The notes under the pieces were generated by a model. It searched no databases and was not told the DNA's origin. It was given only the letters and a program-made list of their open reading frames with translations. Below, piece after piece: positions 17,710 through 26,626 of a DNA stretch of 64,000 nucleotides. Position 1 is the first letter of the stretch. Each line of letters opens with the position of its first letter. This DNA comes from Cellvibrionales bacterium (GTDB lineage Bacteria > Pseudomonadota > Gammaproteobacteria > Pseudomonadales > UBA7239): assembly GCA_016713115.1 (NCBI GenBank), contig JADJPU010000001.1, positions 186,001 to 250,000 of the forward strand. The letters are read 5' to 3'. The position numbers and the translations under genes are program-made.

Positions 17710-19113
17710 TTGAAACTGTCTCTACAATTTATGAAACACAGCGTTGTCGCCCGTATTTTACAATATGCGGTGCTGGCGGTTTTCGCTGCCATGTTTCTCA
17801 ATGCGGTGATCAAAGGTATTTATATACGCGACAGATTTACCGATCAGCATGTTGCTTCCGTGCGCAATTTGGGCGATTTCATTGCGCCGTCGCTGTCGCA
17901 GGCTATTTGGAATTTTGATGATGCGGCGATCAAAAAATTGCTGGATAGTGCGCAATCGGTATACGGCTTAACCGATTGCAAGCTGTTGGGCGAGAAAGGC
18001 AATGTGCTGTATCAGTGTCAACGCAGTGCAGTAGAAGCAGAAAGCGAATACAGCCAAGAAAACTTTGATGTCATCGCTGATGGCAAGGTCATCGGCAAAT
18101 TGGAATTGTTTTACAGCACCAGTAAAGTCAAACAGGTATATATCGGTTTCCTCACTTACGAAATTCTGCTCTCGGTTTTGTTGTTTATTGTGTTGATAGT
18201 AACCGTGGCCTACATCGTGCGCCGTTTTGTCAGCAAACCTATCAACGACATCATCACTACATCGGCACTAATTGCCCACGGCGATTTAACCCAAAAAATC
18301 ATGGTCGACTCCGAAGATGAACTGGGACAACTGGCGCGCTCGTTCAACCGCATGGTGGATTCTCTCAGCGAACTGGTAGAACAGATACAAGCCAGCGCCG
18401 AAGCATTAACCAAAGAGCTCAATGCATCCTCTGCTTCGTTAGCACATATCACCGAAAGCTCACAGCACCAAGAGCAGGCGTTTCTGCGCATGCGTGAAAT
18501 GTTTGATCTTTCCGCCAGCATGGCCAACAACGCAAACGCACTGGCACAAAACACGCTCGGCGACACAGAAAAATCGCGGCAAGGTATGCAAGATACACTG
18601 GGCGCGATGGGTGAAATTAATCAAACCGCACAACAAATTGCCGACATAGTGGAAAAAATTACTGGCATCGCCAAACAAACGAATTTGTTGGCTTTGAATG
18701 CGACGATAGAGTCAGCGCACGCCGGCGAACACGGTCGTGGTTTCGCGGTAGTTGCAACCGAAGTGCGAAAACTGGCTGAGCAAAGCGGTGATTTTGCGAA
18801 AGAAACTTCGCGCATGTTGCAGCAAACTAACGAAAAAATTGCCGGCGGCGTAGCTATTTCAGAATCTGCCAGCACCAGTATTGCGCATGTCATTGCCAAT
18901 TACGGCGATATTGCTGACAGCATCGCGCGTATTTCACAAACGGCGGATGAGCAAATTCATCTCGTCAATGATAGCGTCGATACGCTAGAAGCCAATTTGC
19001 AGCTGACGCGCAATGTGATTGAAGGGCATCGCGCCATTGATGCACATGCGCAGCAGTTGGCGGAGATGGCGAAAAAATTCCGCACTTGGTCTGCGATACA
19101 TTTGCATTTCTAA
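17710..19113 (+). CDS. Methyl-accepting chemotaxis protein
   Basis: A transmembrane chemoreceptor that would couple periplasmic sensing to CheA/CheW. Helix 1 lies near residues 15-38, followed by a periplasmic domain of about 120 residues and helix 2 (ILLSVLLFIVLIVTVAYIV). A HAMP domain follows, then a signalling coiled coil whose hairpin tip is NLLALNATIESAHAGEHGRGFAVVATEVR, cited here only as the family signature. The start is uncertain. TTG at 17710 has GGAAG eight bases upstream, while the ATG at 17731 has none. The gene begins four bases after the binding-protein stop. No CheA, CheW or flagellar genes are in the window. Confidence 0.87.
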   Translation: MKLSLQFMKHSVVARILQYAVLAVFAAMFLNAVIKGIYIRDRFTDQHVASVRNLGDFIAPSLSQAIWNFDDAAIKKLLDSAQSVYGLTDCKLLGEKGNVLYQCQRSAVEAESEYSQENFDVIADGKVIGKLELFYSTSKVKQVYIGFLTYEILLSVLLFIVLIVTVAYIVRRFVSKPINDIITTSALIAHGDLTQKIMVDSEDELGQLARSFNRMVDSLSELVEQIQASAEALTKELNASSASLAHITESSQHQEQAFLRMREMFDLSASMANNANALAQNTLGDTEKSRQGMQDTLGAMGEINQTAQQIADIVEKITGIAKQTNLLALNATIESAHAGEHGRGFAVVATEVRKLAEQSGDFAKETSRMLQQTNEKIAGGVAISESASTSIAHVIANYGDIADSIARISQTADEQIHLVNDSVDTLEANLQLTRNVIEGHRAIDAHAQQLAEMAKKFRTWSAIHLHF

Positions 19114-19132
19114 ACACCACTACGGCTCTCCA

Positions 19133-21151
19133 TCAATGGTGCAGCGGCACCACACCCACTTGCGGCATGTCCGCCAAACCGATATCACGGGCGTGCTGTT
19201 CAAACGCTTTGTTCTTCCAGAAGAATGCGCCCGGCATTGTGGTAGGCACCACTAACACATAGAACAGGGCGCGCCCTATTAACGCGGTGAGCAGCACCGA
19301 GCACAGCAGAGCCGTCCAACTCAGCAGCGACAGCACACCCTCACCGGCAAACAGCGCCAACGACAGCGCGATCAGCGCGTTCACAGCGAGCAAGCCGTTG
19401 CGCGCCAGATAAGTTTTGCCAAAGGTGGTGCACTGAATGTAGAACGAAGCGGCACCCTCGTGCTCGGCGGCGTGTAAATCATGGCGATGCAAGTACAGAC
19501 CCACGCCTTCCACCACCATACCCAGCGCCATTAACACACCCAACAGCGACAGCAGCGGCAGCACACTCGCACCCGTCCATAGCAAATACGGCACAGCGAA
19601 CACGCCCACCACCGCACTGCCGAGATTCAAAATCGTGCCTACAAAGGTAAAACCCGTGTGCTTGTGGTCCCAAAACGGCCGCGCCTTGATACGGTAGCAG
19701 CGGTACATGTAATACAGCGCCACCGCCGAGGCCAGCACACCCAAACCGGCGAACACCTCGCGCGCCAGCGCCAGCGGGGACAACCACGCGGCTGGCAGTG
19801 CGCCCGTCAGCATTTGCACCCACGAGTTTGCCGGCAAGGCCGCCAGCCAACTGAAGCCGGCGAATGCCATAAACAACACGATGCCCAAGCCTTCACGCGA
19901 CACAGGCGAGTGGCGCAAGTTGTTGAATCCGCGATAAAAACGCATCGGTTTGCCGAGGTGGATGGTGGACATCAACAGACCCAGCGCAATCAGACCCAGC
20001 GCCACCAGCGTGATGACATCGGCCACCGGCGCTTGTGCCACTTCCAGCAGGCCAGGCACCGCGAACCATTTGCCCAGCGTCAGCATGGCGAATGCACCCG
20101 CCGCTGCCTGCGCCGCCAGCGTAAAAATCACCAACGGATTTTCACGCGATGACAACTTGCCGAAGTTCCACGAGCGCTGCATACCCGTCTTGTGGTCCAC
20201 CATCGGGCGGTAGTGACCCGCCGCGTCATCCTTGCGGTATTTAATCGGCATGGAATCGGTGCGCGTGACTTCGCGCGGCATGGATTTAATTTGCTGAAAA
20301 CGAATATTCGGCTTGGTGATAGACGGATCAGGAAAACCAGGAATGCGCGTATCAATCTGCTCGCGGTTATCTGGCATGTTTTCCACCACGCCAAAATTGA
20401 GTGCATTGCCAACACAAGCAGAAACGCAAGCGGGTTTTAAGCCGACTTCCAAACGGTCGACACACATATTGCATTTTTCAACGCGGCCTTTCACTGGATC
20501 CAACTGCGGCGCGTTGTACGGACACACCCAAGTGCAGTAACCGCAACCAAAACAAATTTCCGGATCCTGAATCACCGCGCCGTATTCCGCGTGCTTGGTG
20601 TAAGCGCGCGTTGGGCAGCCTTTCAAACACACGGGGTCATCGCAGTGATTGCACGCCATAGAAATATTCATGCGCGTGTAATTTGGGTAGGTGCCACCTT
20701 CCACATAACCCACGGAGCGAAAACTCAAATGTGGCGGCATATCATTTTTTTCACTGCAGGCTGCTTCGCAGGCGTGACAGCCGATACAGTTGTCGGCAGT
20801 AAAGTGAAACGCGTGTTGTTTGGTGCGATTGGGGTTAGTGCTGATTTCATCCACACCGTTGATATTCAAACTCACACCGCGATCCGATGCGAGAATAATC
20901 GGGTTGCCGTAGCGGTTGGTGTCCTGCGTCACTGGATCATTCAGCAGCGCATAAGCTGGCTCGTTATCGCGCACCGGAAACAGCGAGGCCGTCGGTTTTT
21001 TGGCGATGAAATCGGCATAACCCACCGTGTTGTCTTTTACGTTCTGGCTTTTGCAGCCGCAACTGCCGCTGCCGCAACCGCCCTGCTTGGCCGCTGGCGC
21101 AGCGTTGTTTACAGATCCAGCGGCAGTCGGTACAAATTCATTCACACTCAT
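19133..21151 (-). CDS. DmsB-DmsC fusion: four-cluster Fe-S protein joined to a membrane anchor
   Basis: A 672-residue fusion. The N-terminal half has four cysteine clusters (residues 122/125/128/132, 167/170/175/179, 200/203/206/210, 227/230/242/246), as in DMSO-reductase subunit B. A CGC-rich stretch lies at residues 26-33. From about residue 335 the protein is hydrophobic, with roughly eight helices like the DmsC quinol-oxidising anchor. It follows the nitrate reductase gene by eight bases. By family logic it would pass electrons from the quinol pool through its clusters to that enzyme. No Tat signal is seen on either protein, so a cytoplasm-facing complex is inferred. Pairing with DMSO reduction is less likely, given the neighbours. 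Confidence 0.85.
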   Translation of the reverse strand: MSVNEFVPTAAGSVNNAAPAAKQGGCGSGSCGCKSQNVKDNTVGYADFIAKKPTASLFPVRDNEPAYALLNDPVTQDTNRYGNPIILASDRGVSLNINGVDEISTNPNRTKQHAFHFTADNCIGCHACEAACSEKNDMPPHLSFRSVGYVEGGTYPNYTRMNISMACNHCDDPVCLKGCPTRAYTKHAEYGAVIQDPEICFGCGYCTWVCPYNAPQLDPVKGRVEKCNMCVDRLEVGLKPACVSACVGNALNFGVVENMPDNREQIDTRIPGFPDPSITKPNIRFQQIKSMPREVTRTDSMPIKYRKDDAAGHYRPMVDHKTGMQRSWNFGKLSSRENPLVIFTLAAQAAAGAFAMLTLGKWFAVPGLLEVAQAPVADVITLVALGLIALGLLMSTIHLGKPMRFYRGFNNLRHSPVSREGLGIVLFMAFAGFSWLAALPANSWVQMLTGALPAAWLSPLALAREVFAGLGVLASAVALYYMYRCYRIKARPFWDHKHTGFTFVGTILNLGSAVVGVFAVPYLLWTGASVLPLLSLLGVLMALGMVVEGVGLYLHRHDLHAAEHEGAASFYIQCTTFGKTYLARNGLLAVNALIALSLALFAGEGVLSLLSWTALLCSVLLTALIGRALFYVLVVPTTMPGAFFWKNKAFEQHARDIGLADMPQVGVVPLHH

Positions 21152-21159
21152 AGCTCACC

Positions 21160-23361
21160 TCAAAACTTGCGCATTTGCACATTGAGTCGCGCAGCTTCTT
21201 CTTGATCGGTTTTTTCTATCCGCACCGAACACTGTTTGAACGCCGGCTGGCGCGAATGCGGATCCAGCAAACCCAGCGTCAACCGATTGACGCAATCGTG
21301 AAAATGGAAGGGGATGAACACCATATTGTGTGGCACACGCTGAGTTAATTGCGCCATTACCACCGCATCGCCACGGCGCGACACCAAGCGGACATACTCC
21401 ATGTGTTGCACACCCAATTCGTGCGCAGCATCAGGGTTGATCTCCATATACGGCGTTGGGCTAAACTTGTTGCAGTTGCCCACTTTTCCGGTTTTGGTGC
21501 GCGTATGAAAATGTTCAACCACGCGACCGGAATTGAGCCATAGCGGAAACTCGCTGCAAGGTTTTTCATTGTTTTCGATATAAGGCATTGCCAGTAAACG
21601 CGCTTTGCCGTCGGGAAATTGAAAAATACCATCGGTATACAAACGCGGGCTGCCGCCTTCATCGCCTTCGCGCATCGGCCACTGAATGCCGCGTGATTGT
21701 TCGATCAAGTCATAGCTCATGCCAGAAATATCCAGCATGCGTTGATGTCCATTCAAACCTTTACCCAGTTTAGATAGCGCTTTCATTTCTTCAAAAATGC
21801 CTTCCGATGTTTCTGGAAATTGCATGCGCTTGCCTTGCTCCCAGCGTTTGGCAAGTTGCGAGAAAATCCACGCATCGGGCTTGCTGTTGGCGAACGGTGG
21901 TGCAATCGGGCGTGTGATGTTGACGCGTCTTTCCGTGTTGGTAAAACAACCTTCTTTTTCTGCCCACACCGCGCCGGGTAAATACACATGCGCGTACTGC
22001 GTGCATTCCACATCGACATAAGAATCTTGCACCACACACAGCTCTAATTTTTCTAGCGTTTTGCGAATGCGCGGCGAGTTGGGCATAGAGGTCATCGGGT
22101 TAGTGGCGACGATCCACAGTGCTTTGATTTGCCCTGCTTCAATCGCGGGAAAAATATCCGTTTCACTCAAGCCGCGTTTAGGCGGGAAAAAACTTTCATC
22201 AATTTTCCAAAACTGCGCCATTTCTTCGCGATGCTGTTGCTTTTCCAACATGCGATAACCGGGCAAACCGGAACAGGAAGACCACTCGCGCGTTCCCATC
22301 GCATTGCACTGACCAGTAATCGAAAGCGAAGTACCGCCCGGTTTTCCAATATTTCCGGTGATGAGATTGAGATTGTTGATAGCGCTCACGCCATCCGAAC
22401 CGTGTGTACTTTGATTGATGCCCATGGTCCAGATGCTCATCGCCGCATCGGCTTGTGCATAAGTACGAGCAACTAAACGAATGGTGTCTTCGTCGATGCC
22501 GCAAATTTTTGCCGCAGAAGTAGGATCGTAAGCTTGCACCAGTGTTTTTAATTCTTCAAAACCCACGGCGCAGCGATCGATATAGGCTTGGTCGTGCAAA
22601 CCTTCATTGATGATGACATGCGCCAAACTGTTCAACAGCACCAAGTCCGTGCCGGGCGTAATCGGCAAATGGATGTCGGCAAACTGCGCAAACATCGTCA
22701 CGCGCGGATCCACCACAATCACGGGAAATTTGCGTTTTTCCAACGCTTCTTTCAAACGCCAATAAATAATCGGATGTTGTTCCGGCAAGTTGGAACCAAA
22801 AGCCAGCAAACAGCCGGTGTGTTCAAAATCGCCGTAGCAACCGGGCGGGCCATCCGAACCAAACGAGCGTTTGTAACCCGACACCGCAGAAGCCATGCAC
22901 AGCGTGGTGTTGCCATCGTAATTATTGGTGCCGATGACACCGCGCGCGAGTTTGCCGAGCGTGTAAAACTCTTCGGTGAGCAACTGTCCGGTAGAAACTA
23001 TCGCCACCGCATCGCGACCGTATTGCTCTTGTATGCGTTTAAATTCGGCGGCGGTTTTATCGAAGGCTGTATCCCAATCCGTGGTCTGCCACGGTTCAAA
23101 AATTTTATTGCGAATTAACGGATCCGTGCCACGACCGCTCGCTTTAAAAATCTGCGCTTCCGTCAAACCCTTGATGCACAACTTGCCACGATTGACATCG
23201 GCATCGCCCACGCCGCGCGTGGTAACTGGCACACCGTTTTTATCGACACCCACTTCGATCGAACAACCAACCGAGCAGTAACCGCATGTGGCGTACTTCC
23301 ACTCTTGCACACCTTTATCGTGCAGGTGAATGGGATTTTTTTTACCGCGACCGAACAACAT
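21160..23361 (-). CDS. Assimilatory-type nitrate reductase catalytic subunit (molybdopterin, NasA-like)
   Basis: Reduces nitrate to nitrite at a Mo-bis-MGD centre. The 733-residue protein opens with a 4Fe-4S motif, ATCGYCSVGCSIE and a fourth Cys in GKLCIKG. The block TLCMASAVSGYKRSFG holds the presumed Mo-ligand Cys and is characteristic of the NasA/NapA clan. The molybdopterin dinucleotide-binding domain forms the C-terminal third. The C-terminal BFD-like 2Fe-2S domain found in many NasA proteins is absent and the chain simply ends MRKF. The start at 23359-23361 is preceded by GGGGGAG. It lies between the kinase/phosphatase and the DmsBC fusion, apparently in one operon. Nitrate is inferred from family and neighbours. 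Confidence 0.88.
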   Translation of the reverse strand: MLFGRGKKNPIHLHDKGVQEWKYATCGYCSVGCSIEVGVDKNGVPVTTRGVGDADVNRGKLCIKGLTEAQIFKASGRGTDPLIRNKIFEPWQTTDWDTAFDKTAAEFKRIQEQYGRDAVAIVSTGQLLTEEFYTLGKLARGVIGTNNYDGNTTLCMASAVSGYKRSFGSDGPPGCYGDFEHTGCLLAFGSNLPEQHPIIYWRLKEALEKRKFPVIVVDPRVTMFAQFADIHLPITPGTDLVLLNSLAHVIINEGLHDQAYIDRCAVGFEELKTLVQAYDPTSAAKICGIDEDTIRLVARTYAQADAAMSIWTMGINQSTHGSDGVSAINNLNLITGNIGKPGGTSLSITGQCNAMGTREWSSCSGLPGYRMLEKQQHREEMAQFWKIDESFFPPKRGLSETDIFPAIEAGQIKALWIVATNPMTSMPNSPRIRKTLEKLELCVVQDSYVDVECTQYAHVYLPGAVWAEKEGCFTNTERRVNITRPIAPPFANSKPDAWIFSQLAKRWEQGKRMQFPETSEGIFEEMKALSKLGKGLNGHQRMLDISGMSYDLIEQSRGIQWPMREGDEGGSPRLYTDGIFQFPDGKARLLAMPYIENNEKPCSEFPLWLNSGRVVEHFHTRTKTGKVGNCNKFSPTPYMEINPDAAHELGVQHMEYVRLVSRRGDAVVMAQLTQRVPHNMVFIPFHFHDCVNRLTLGLLDPHSRQPAFKQCSVRIEKTDQEEAARLNVQMRKF

Positions 23362-23383
23362 GGCCTTACTCCCCCAATAAAGA

Positions 23384-25075
23384 TCATTGCACCAACAGCA
23401 GGTACAGCAGAAAAAAATTCGCCAGCAGTGACAGCAGCGCCACCGTGCGCCACAGCCCGATAGGATTGCGCGCCAACAGTGGGCTGTGACGACGCACGAC
23501 CAAGCCATGCGTTTCTCCGCGCTCCACAGCCAGCAGCATTTCTTCCGCTGTTTCAAAACGGTTTTGCACATCGCGCGCGCAGGCTTTCAACAAAATATCG
23601 TCCAACCACAGCGGCACATCGTGACGATGGCGCGTCACCGGTGTGGGGTCACCAAATACAGGCTTTTGAAAAGGCTCAATCTCACCGTATGGATATTGCT
23701 GCGACAACAATCGATACAAAGTCACGCCAGCGGCATAAATATCAGTGGTCGCGGTGGCACTCTCTCCGCGCAATAATTCCGGCGCCATGTACGAAGGCGT
23801 ACCGGCGGCAGTCAGTTGGCGCTCATTGCTGTTGGCGTGTAATGCCACACCAAAATCAAGAATGCGCAACACGCCGTCACTGCCCAAATGCAAGTTCTCT
23901 GGCTTGATGTCGCGATGCACCACATGCAGACGATGCAAAGCACCTAACGCACGCAACAACTGCTGTGCGAGCTGCACGATTTCATTGACAGAAAATCGTT
24001 GCCCGTTCGCCAAACGCCGCGCCAATGTTGCGCCCATGTGAAAGCGCTGCACCAGATACAAGGCACTGCGTTGCTCCTGTGGCAACACGAGTACATCCAC
24101 AAAATGTTTCGACGGCATGCGCGCCATCAGCCATTCTTCGCTGATCAGTGCGAGGCGATGCAATTCATCATCAGCTACTGTGGGAGCCAATGTTTTCAAC
24201 ACCCAATCGCCATCGTGTTGTGGGTGACGCACGCGATAAACAAACGATTCCCGCGATTCGTGCAGCAACTCTTCAATGGTAAAACCATCCAGCACGCTAC
24301 CTACTTTTAACTTCGTCGGCGGCGACAACATACGCCCCGCTGCTACGCGTTGCTGCACGCTGTCTGGCGGGGTTTGTAAACAGCGCACCACCACCGCAGA
24401 AACATTGTCTTCACTGCCCGCTTCTAATGCTTGCTCACACAATTGGCGCGTGCAGCTTTCTGGATCGTCGTACAGCAGTAAAGTTTTGAGGATCTCCATT
24501 TCAGGCAAACTGGCCCATACACCGTCGCAGGCCAGTAGGAAGCTGTCGCCCGCCTGCCAATCGCCTTCGATGTAATCCACAGCGATGGATTGATCCAAAC
24601 CCAAAGCGCGAGTCAACACATGCGACATCTGCTGGTGATTCCACACATGGTCGTTGGTGAGCAGCTCCAATTGTTTATCGCGCAGGCGGTACACGCGGGT
24701 ATCGCCCACATGCGCGATGCAGTAGCGCGAACCGTTCAGCACCAGCAAAGACAGCGTGGTCGCCAGTGCTGCGTCATCGCTGTTTCCGCGCTGCGAACGC
24801 AGCCAACGGTTTTGTGCCGTAATCACACGATCCAAGGCGATGGGTGGCGCCCAAGTATCTGGCGTGGCGTAGTAATCGTTGATCACACCGCGCACGGCGT
24901 ACTGCGCGGCGCGATCGCCGTGGTCGCAAGCGCTGATGCCATCGGCTATCGCAAACACCGCCCCGCGCGCGGCAAAGCTCTCTGCAGAGGGTGTAGCAAT
25001 GCCCACCGCATCTTCGTTGCGCGGTTTTTGTCCGGCGTAGGAATCAGCGCCTGCGCGCAGATACCGATCCATCAT
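23384..25075 (-). CDS. Fused PP2C-type phosphatase and Ser/Thr protein kinase, membrane-anchored
   Basis: A 563-residue dual enzyme. The first 240 residues are a PP2C phosphatase (RNEDAVG, IADGISACDHGD, HVGDTRVYR, ACDGVW, SEDNVSAVV). A Hanks-type kinase follows at about 270-520 with HRDIKPENLHLG, ILDFGVA and GTPSYMAPELL. The last 20 residues form one membrane helix. The glycine-rich loop of the kinase is not obvious, but a Lys in WVLKTL fits the ATP-binding position. The ATG overlaps the transporter stop (TGATG), so translation is probably coupled. A similar kinase lies in the nitrate-assimilation cluster of Pseudomonas aeruginosa, so a regulatory role in nitrate uptake or reduction is a fair inference. 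The target is unknown. Confidence 0.88.
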   Translation of the reverse strand: MMDRYLRAGADSYAGQKPRNEDAVGIATPSAESFAARGAVFAIADGISACDHGDRAAQYAVRGVINDYYATPDTWAPPIALDRVITAQNRWLRSQRGNSDDAALATTLSLLVLNGSRYCIAHVGDTRVYRLRDKQLELLTNDHVWNHQQMSHVLTRALGLDQSIAVDYIEGDWQAGDSFLLACDGVWASLPEMEILKTLLLYDDPESCTRQLCEQALEAGSEDNVSAVVVRCLQTPPDSVQQRVAAGRMLSPPTKLKVGSVLDGFTIEELLHESRESFVYRVRHPQHDGDWVLKTLAPTVADDELHRLALISEEWLMARMPSKHFVDVLVLPQEQRSALYLVQRFHMGATLARRLANGQRFSVNEIVQLAQQLLRALGALHRLHVVHRDIKPENLHLGSDGVLRILDFGVALHANSNERQLTAAGTPSYMAPELLRGESATATTDIYAAGVTLYRLLSQQYPYGEIEPFQKPVFGDPTPVTRHRHDVPLWLDDILLKACARDVQNRFETAEEMLLAVERGETHGLVVRRHSPLLARNPIGLWRTVALLSLLANFFLLYLLLVQ

Positions 25076-26280
25076 CAAATCCGAGCCGTGGATAACGCAC
25101 CCCAAGTGGTACGCCAGCGTGTTTTCACCGACAACAAGCCCGCCCAAGAGCTCAGCGCCAACACCGCGTACAACCACAGGCCCCACTGATATGAACCCGT
25201 CAGCGACTTGCTGTAGCCGAGGCCAGCCGCCAGCAAGAAACCACCGATACCGCCAGCCATGCCGATCAAACCCGTCATCACGCCAATTTCTTTATTGAAA
25301 CGCTGCGGCACCAACTGAAACACCGAGCCATTGCCCGCGCCCAACACCAACATCGCCAGTACAAATAGCGCCAGTGCGACATAGGCCTGCGACGGTGCTG
25401 TGCCCACCAAAATGATCAAGATGCCGACCAAGGTGTACACCAGCGTCAGCGCACGAATGCCGCCAAAGCGATCAGCGAGCAAGCCGCCAATGGGGCGCAT
25501 CAGGCTGCCGCCAAACACGCAGGCCGCAGTGAAGTAACCCGCCATCATCGGCGAGAGACCGTACTGGTCATAGAAGTAGCCGGGCAGTGCGCCGGCCAAA
25601 CCGACAAAACCGCCAAAACTCACGCAGTAAAAACCCATGAACAGCCAAGAGTCTTTGTCTTGCAGTACTTTTAGGTATTCCTCAAATTTTTTCTGCGGCG
25701 GGCATTCCGGCGCGTCTTTCGCGCACAGCAGATACACGATGAAGGCAACCGATAGCGGCAACAGCGCCCAGCCGAGCACATTGGTCCAACCGAAAGCTGC
25801 TGCCAATGCCGGCGCAAATAGCGCAGCGAATACCGTGCCTGAGTTGCCCGCACCGGCGATGCCCAAAGCTTTGCCTTGGTGCTCAGGGGGATACCAGCGC
25901 GAAGCCAGCGGCAGCGCCACTGCAAAAGCTGCACCGGCCACACCGAGGAATAAACCGAGTGTCAGCGCCTGCGTATAGCTATGGATACCAGCCAGCCACG
26001 CCACCGTGAGCGCTGCCAACATAATGAGCTGGGCAATAATGCCCGCCATGCGCGGCTTTAGGTGATCCACCAACACACCGAACACCATGCGCAGCAGCGC
26101 ACCGGAAAGAATCGGCGTGGCAACTAACATGCCGCGCTGTGAAGCCGTCAGTGATAGGTCTGCCGCGATCTGCACCGAGAGCGGCCCCAACACATACCAA
26201 ACCATAAAACTGAGATCGAAATAGAGAAAGGCTGACAACAAAGTCGGCGTATGGCCCGACTGCCAGAACGATTTCTGCAT
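25075..26280 (-). CDS. Nitrate/nitrite transporter, NarK/NasA family MFS
   Basis: A 401-residue major-facilitator protein with about twelve helices, predicted to carry nitrate across the inner membrane. The sequence contains GNSGTVFAALFAPALA and GAGNGSVFQLVPQRF, variants of the two nitrate-signature segments of this family. The ATG at 26278-26280 has GGAG eight bases upstream. It is the first gene of a leftward run transporter-kinase-reductase-DmsBC. It diverges from nirB across a 346 bp regulatory gap. Confidence 0.9.
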   Translation of the reverse strand: MQKSFWQSGHTPTLLSAFLYFDLSFMVWYVLGPLSVQIAADLSLTASQRGMLVATPILSGALLRMVFGVLVDHLKPRMAGIIAQLIMLAALTVAWLAGIHSYTQALTLGLFLGVAGAAFAVALPLASRWYPPEHQGKALGIAGAGNSGTVFAALFAPALAAAFGWTNVLGWALLPLSVAFIVYLLCAKDAPECPPQKKFEEYLKVLQDKDSWLFMGFYCVSFGGFVGLAGALPGYFYDQYGLSPMMAGYFTAACVFGGSLMRPIGGLLADRFGGIRALTLVYTLVGILIILVGTAPSQAYVALALFVLAMLVLGAGNGSVFQLVPQRFNKEIGVMTGLIGMAGGIGGFLLAAGLGYSKSLTGSYQWGLWLYAVLALSSWAGLLSVKTRWRTTWGALSTARI

Positions 26281-26570
26281 GGCACAACTCCATCAATAAG
26301 CAATGACAGCAGTGACAGAGCAAGCGCCGTGCCATGCGCCACAAAACGCTAAATAGATTGCCGATTTCCACGCAAAAACCGCGCTATGCACCATAAAAAG
26401 TCAACACACACAGCTCACGCACCACAACGCGCCACATATGCAGCACAGAAATTTCTTCAAACTATTTTTTTTGCACACTTTTGCAGCAGAAAGAAAAAAC
26501 TCGCACCGCCATAACGCAAAACTCGCTAATTGACGCCAAAAATTAGGGTTTCTCGTCTTAACAACACCGC
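26281..26570. other. Divergent regulatory region between the nitrate transporter and nirB
   Basis: A gap of about 290 bp without a credible gene. It is AT-rich in the middle and contains two GCACCA half-sites, at 26387-26393 (TGCACCA) and 26419-26424, that resemble NtrC half-sites, 150-190 bp upstream of the sigma54-like promoter. Neither is a full palindrome, so the reading is tentative. The leftward promoter for the transporter operon must also lie here but I cannot place it. Confidence 0.35.
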
Positions 26571-26586
26571 TGGCACGGTTCTTGAT
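26571..26586 (+). promoter_or_regulatory. Candidate sigma54 promoter of nirB
   Basis: TGGCACG-GTTC-TTGAT matches the -24/-12 consensus TGGCACG-N4-TTGCW except for A in place of C at -12. Initiation would be near 26597, leaving a leader of about 30 bases before the nirB ATG. Sigma54/NtrC control is known for assimilatory nitrate/nitrite genes in Klebsiella and relatives. Confidence 0.55.
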
Positions 26587-26626
26587 ATGCATATCGCGTA
26601 AAGCATTTCGGCGCGAGGTAGAAGCC

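Noticed and set aside
19658..21205. Several long plus-strand frames opposite the DmsBC gene
   Set aside because: Shadows of a real gene with low-complexity His/Arg-rich translations.
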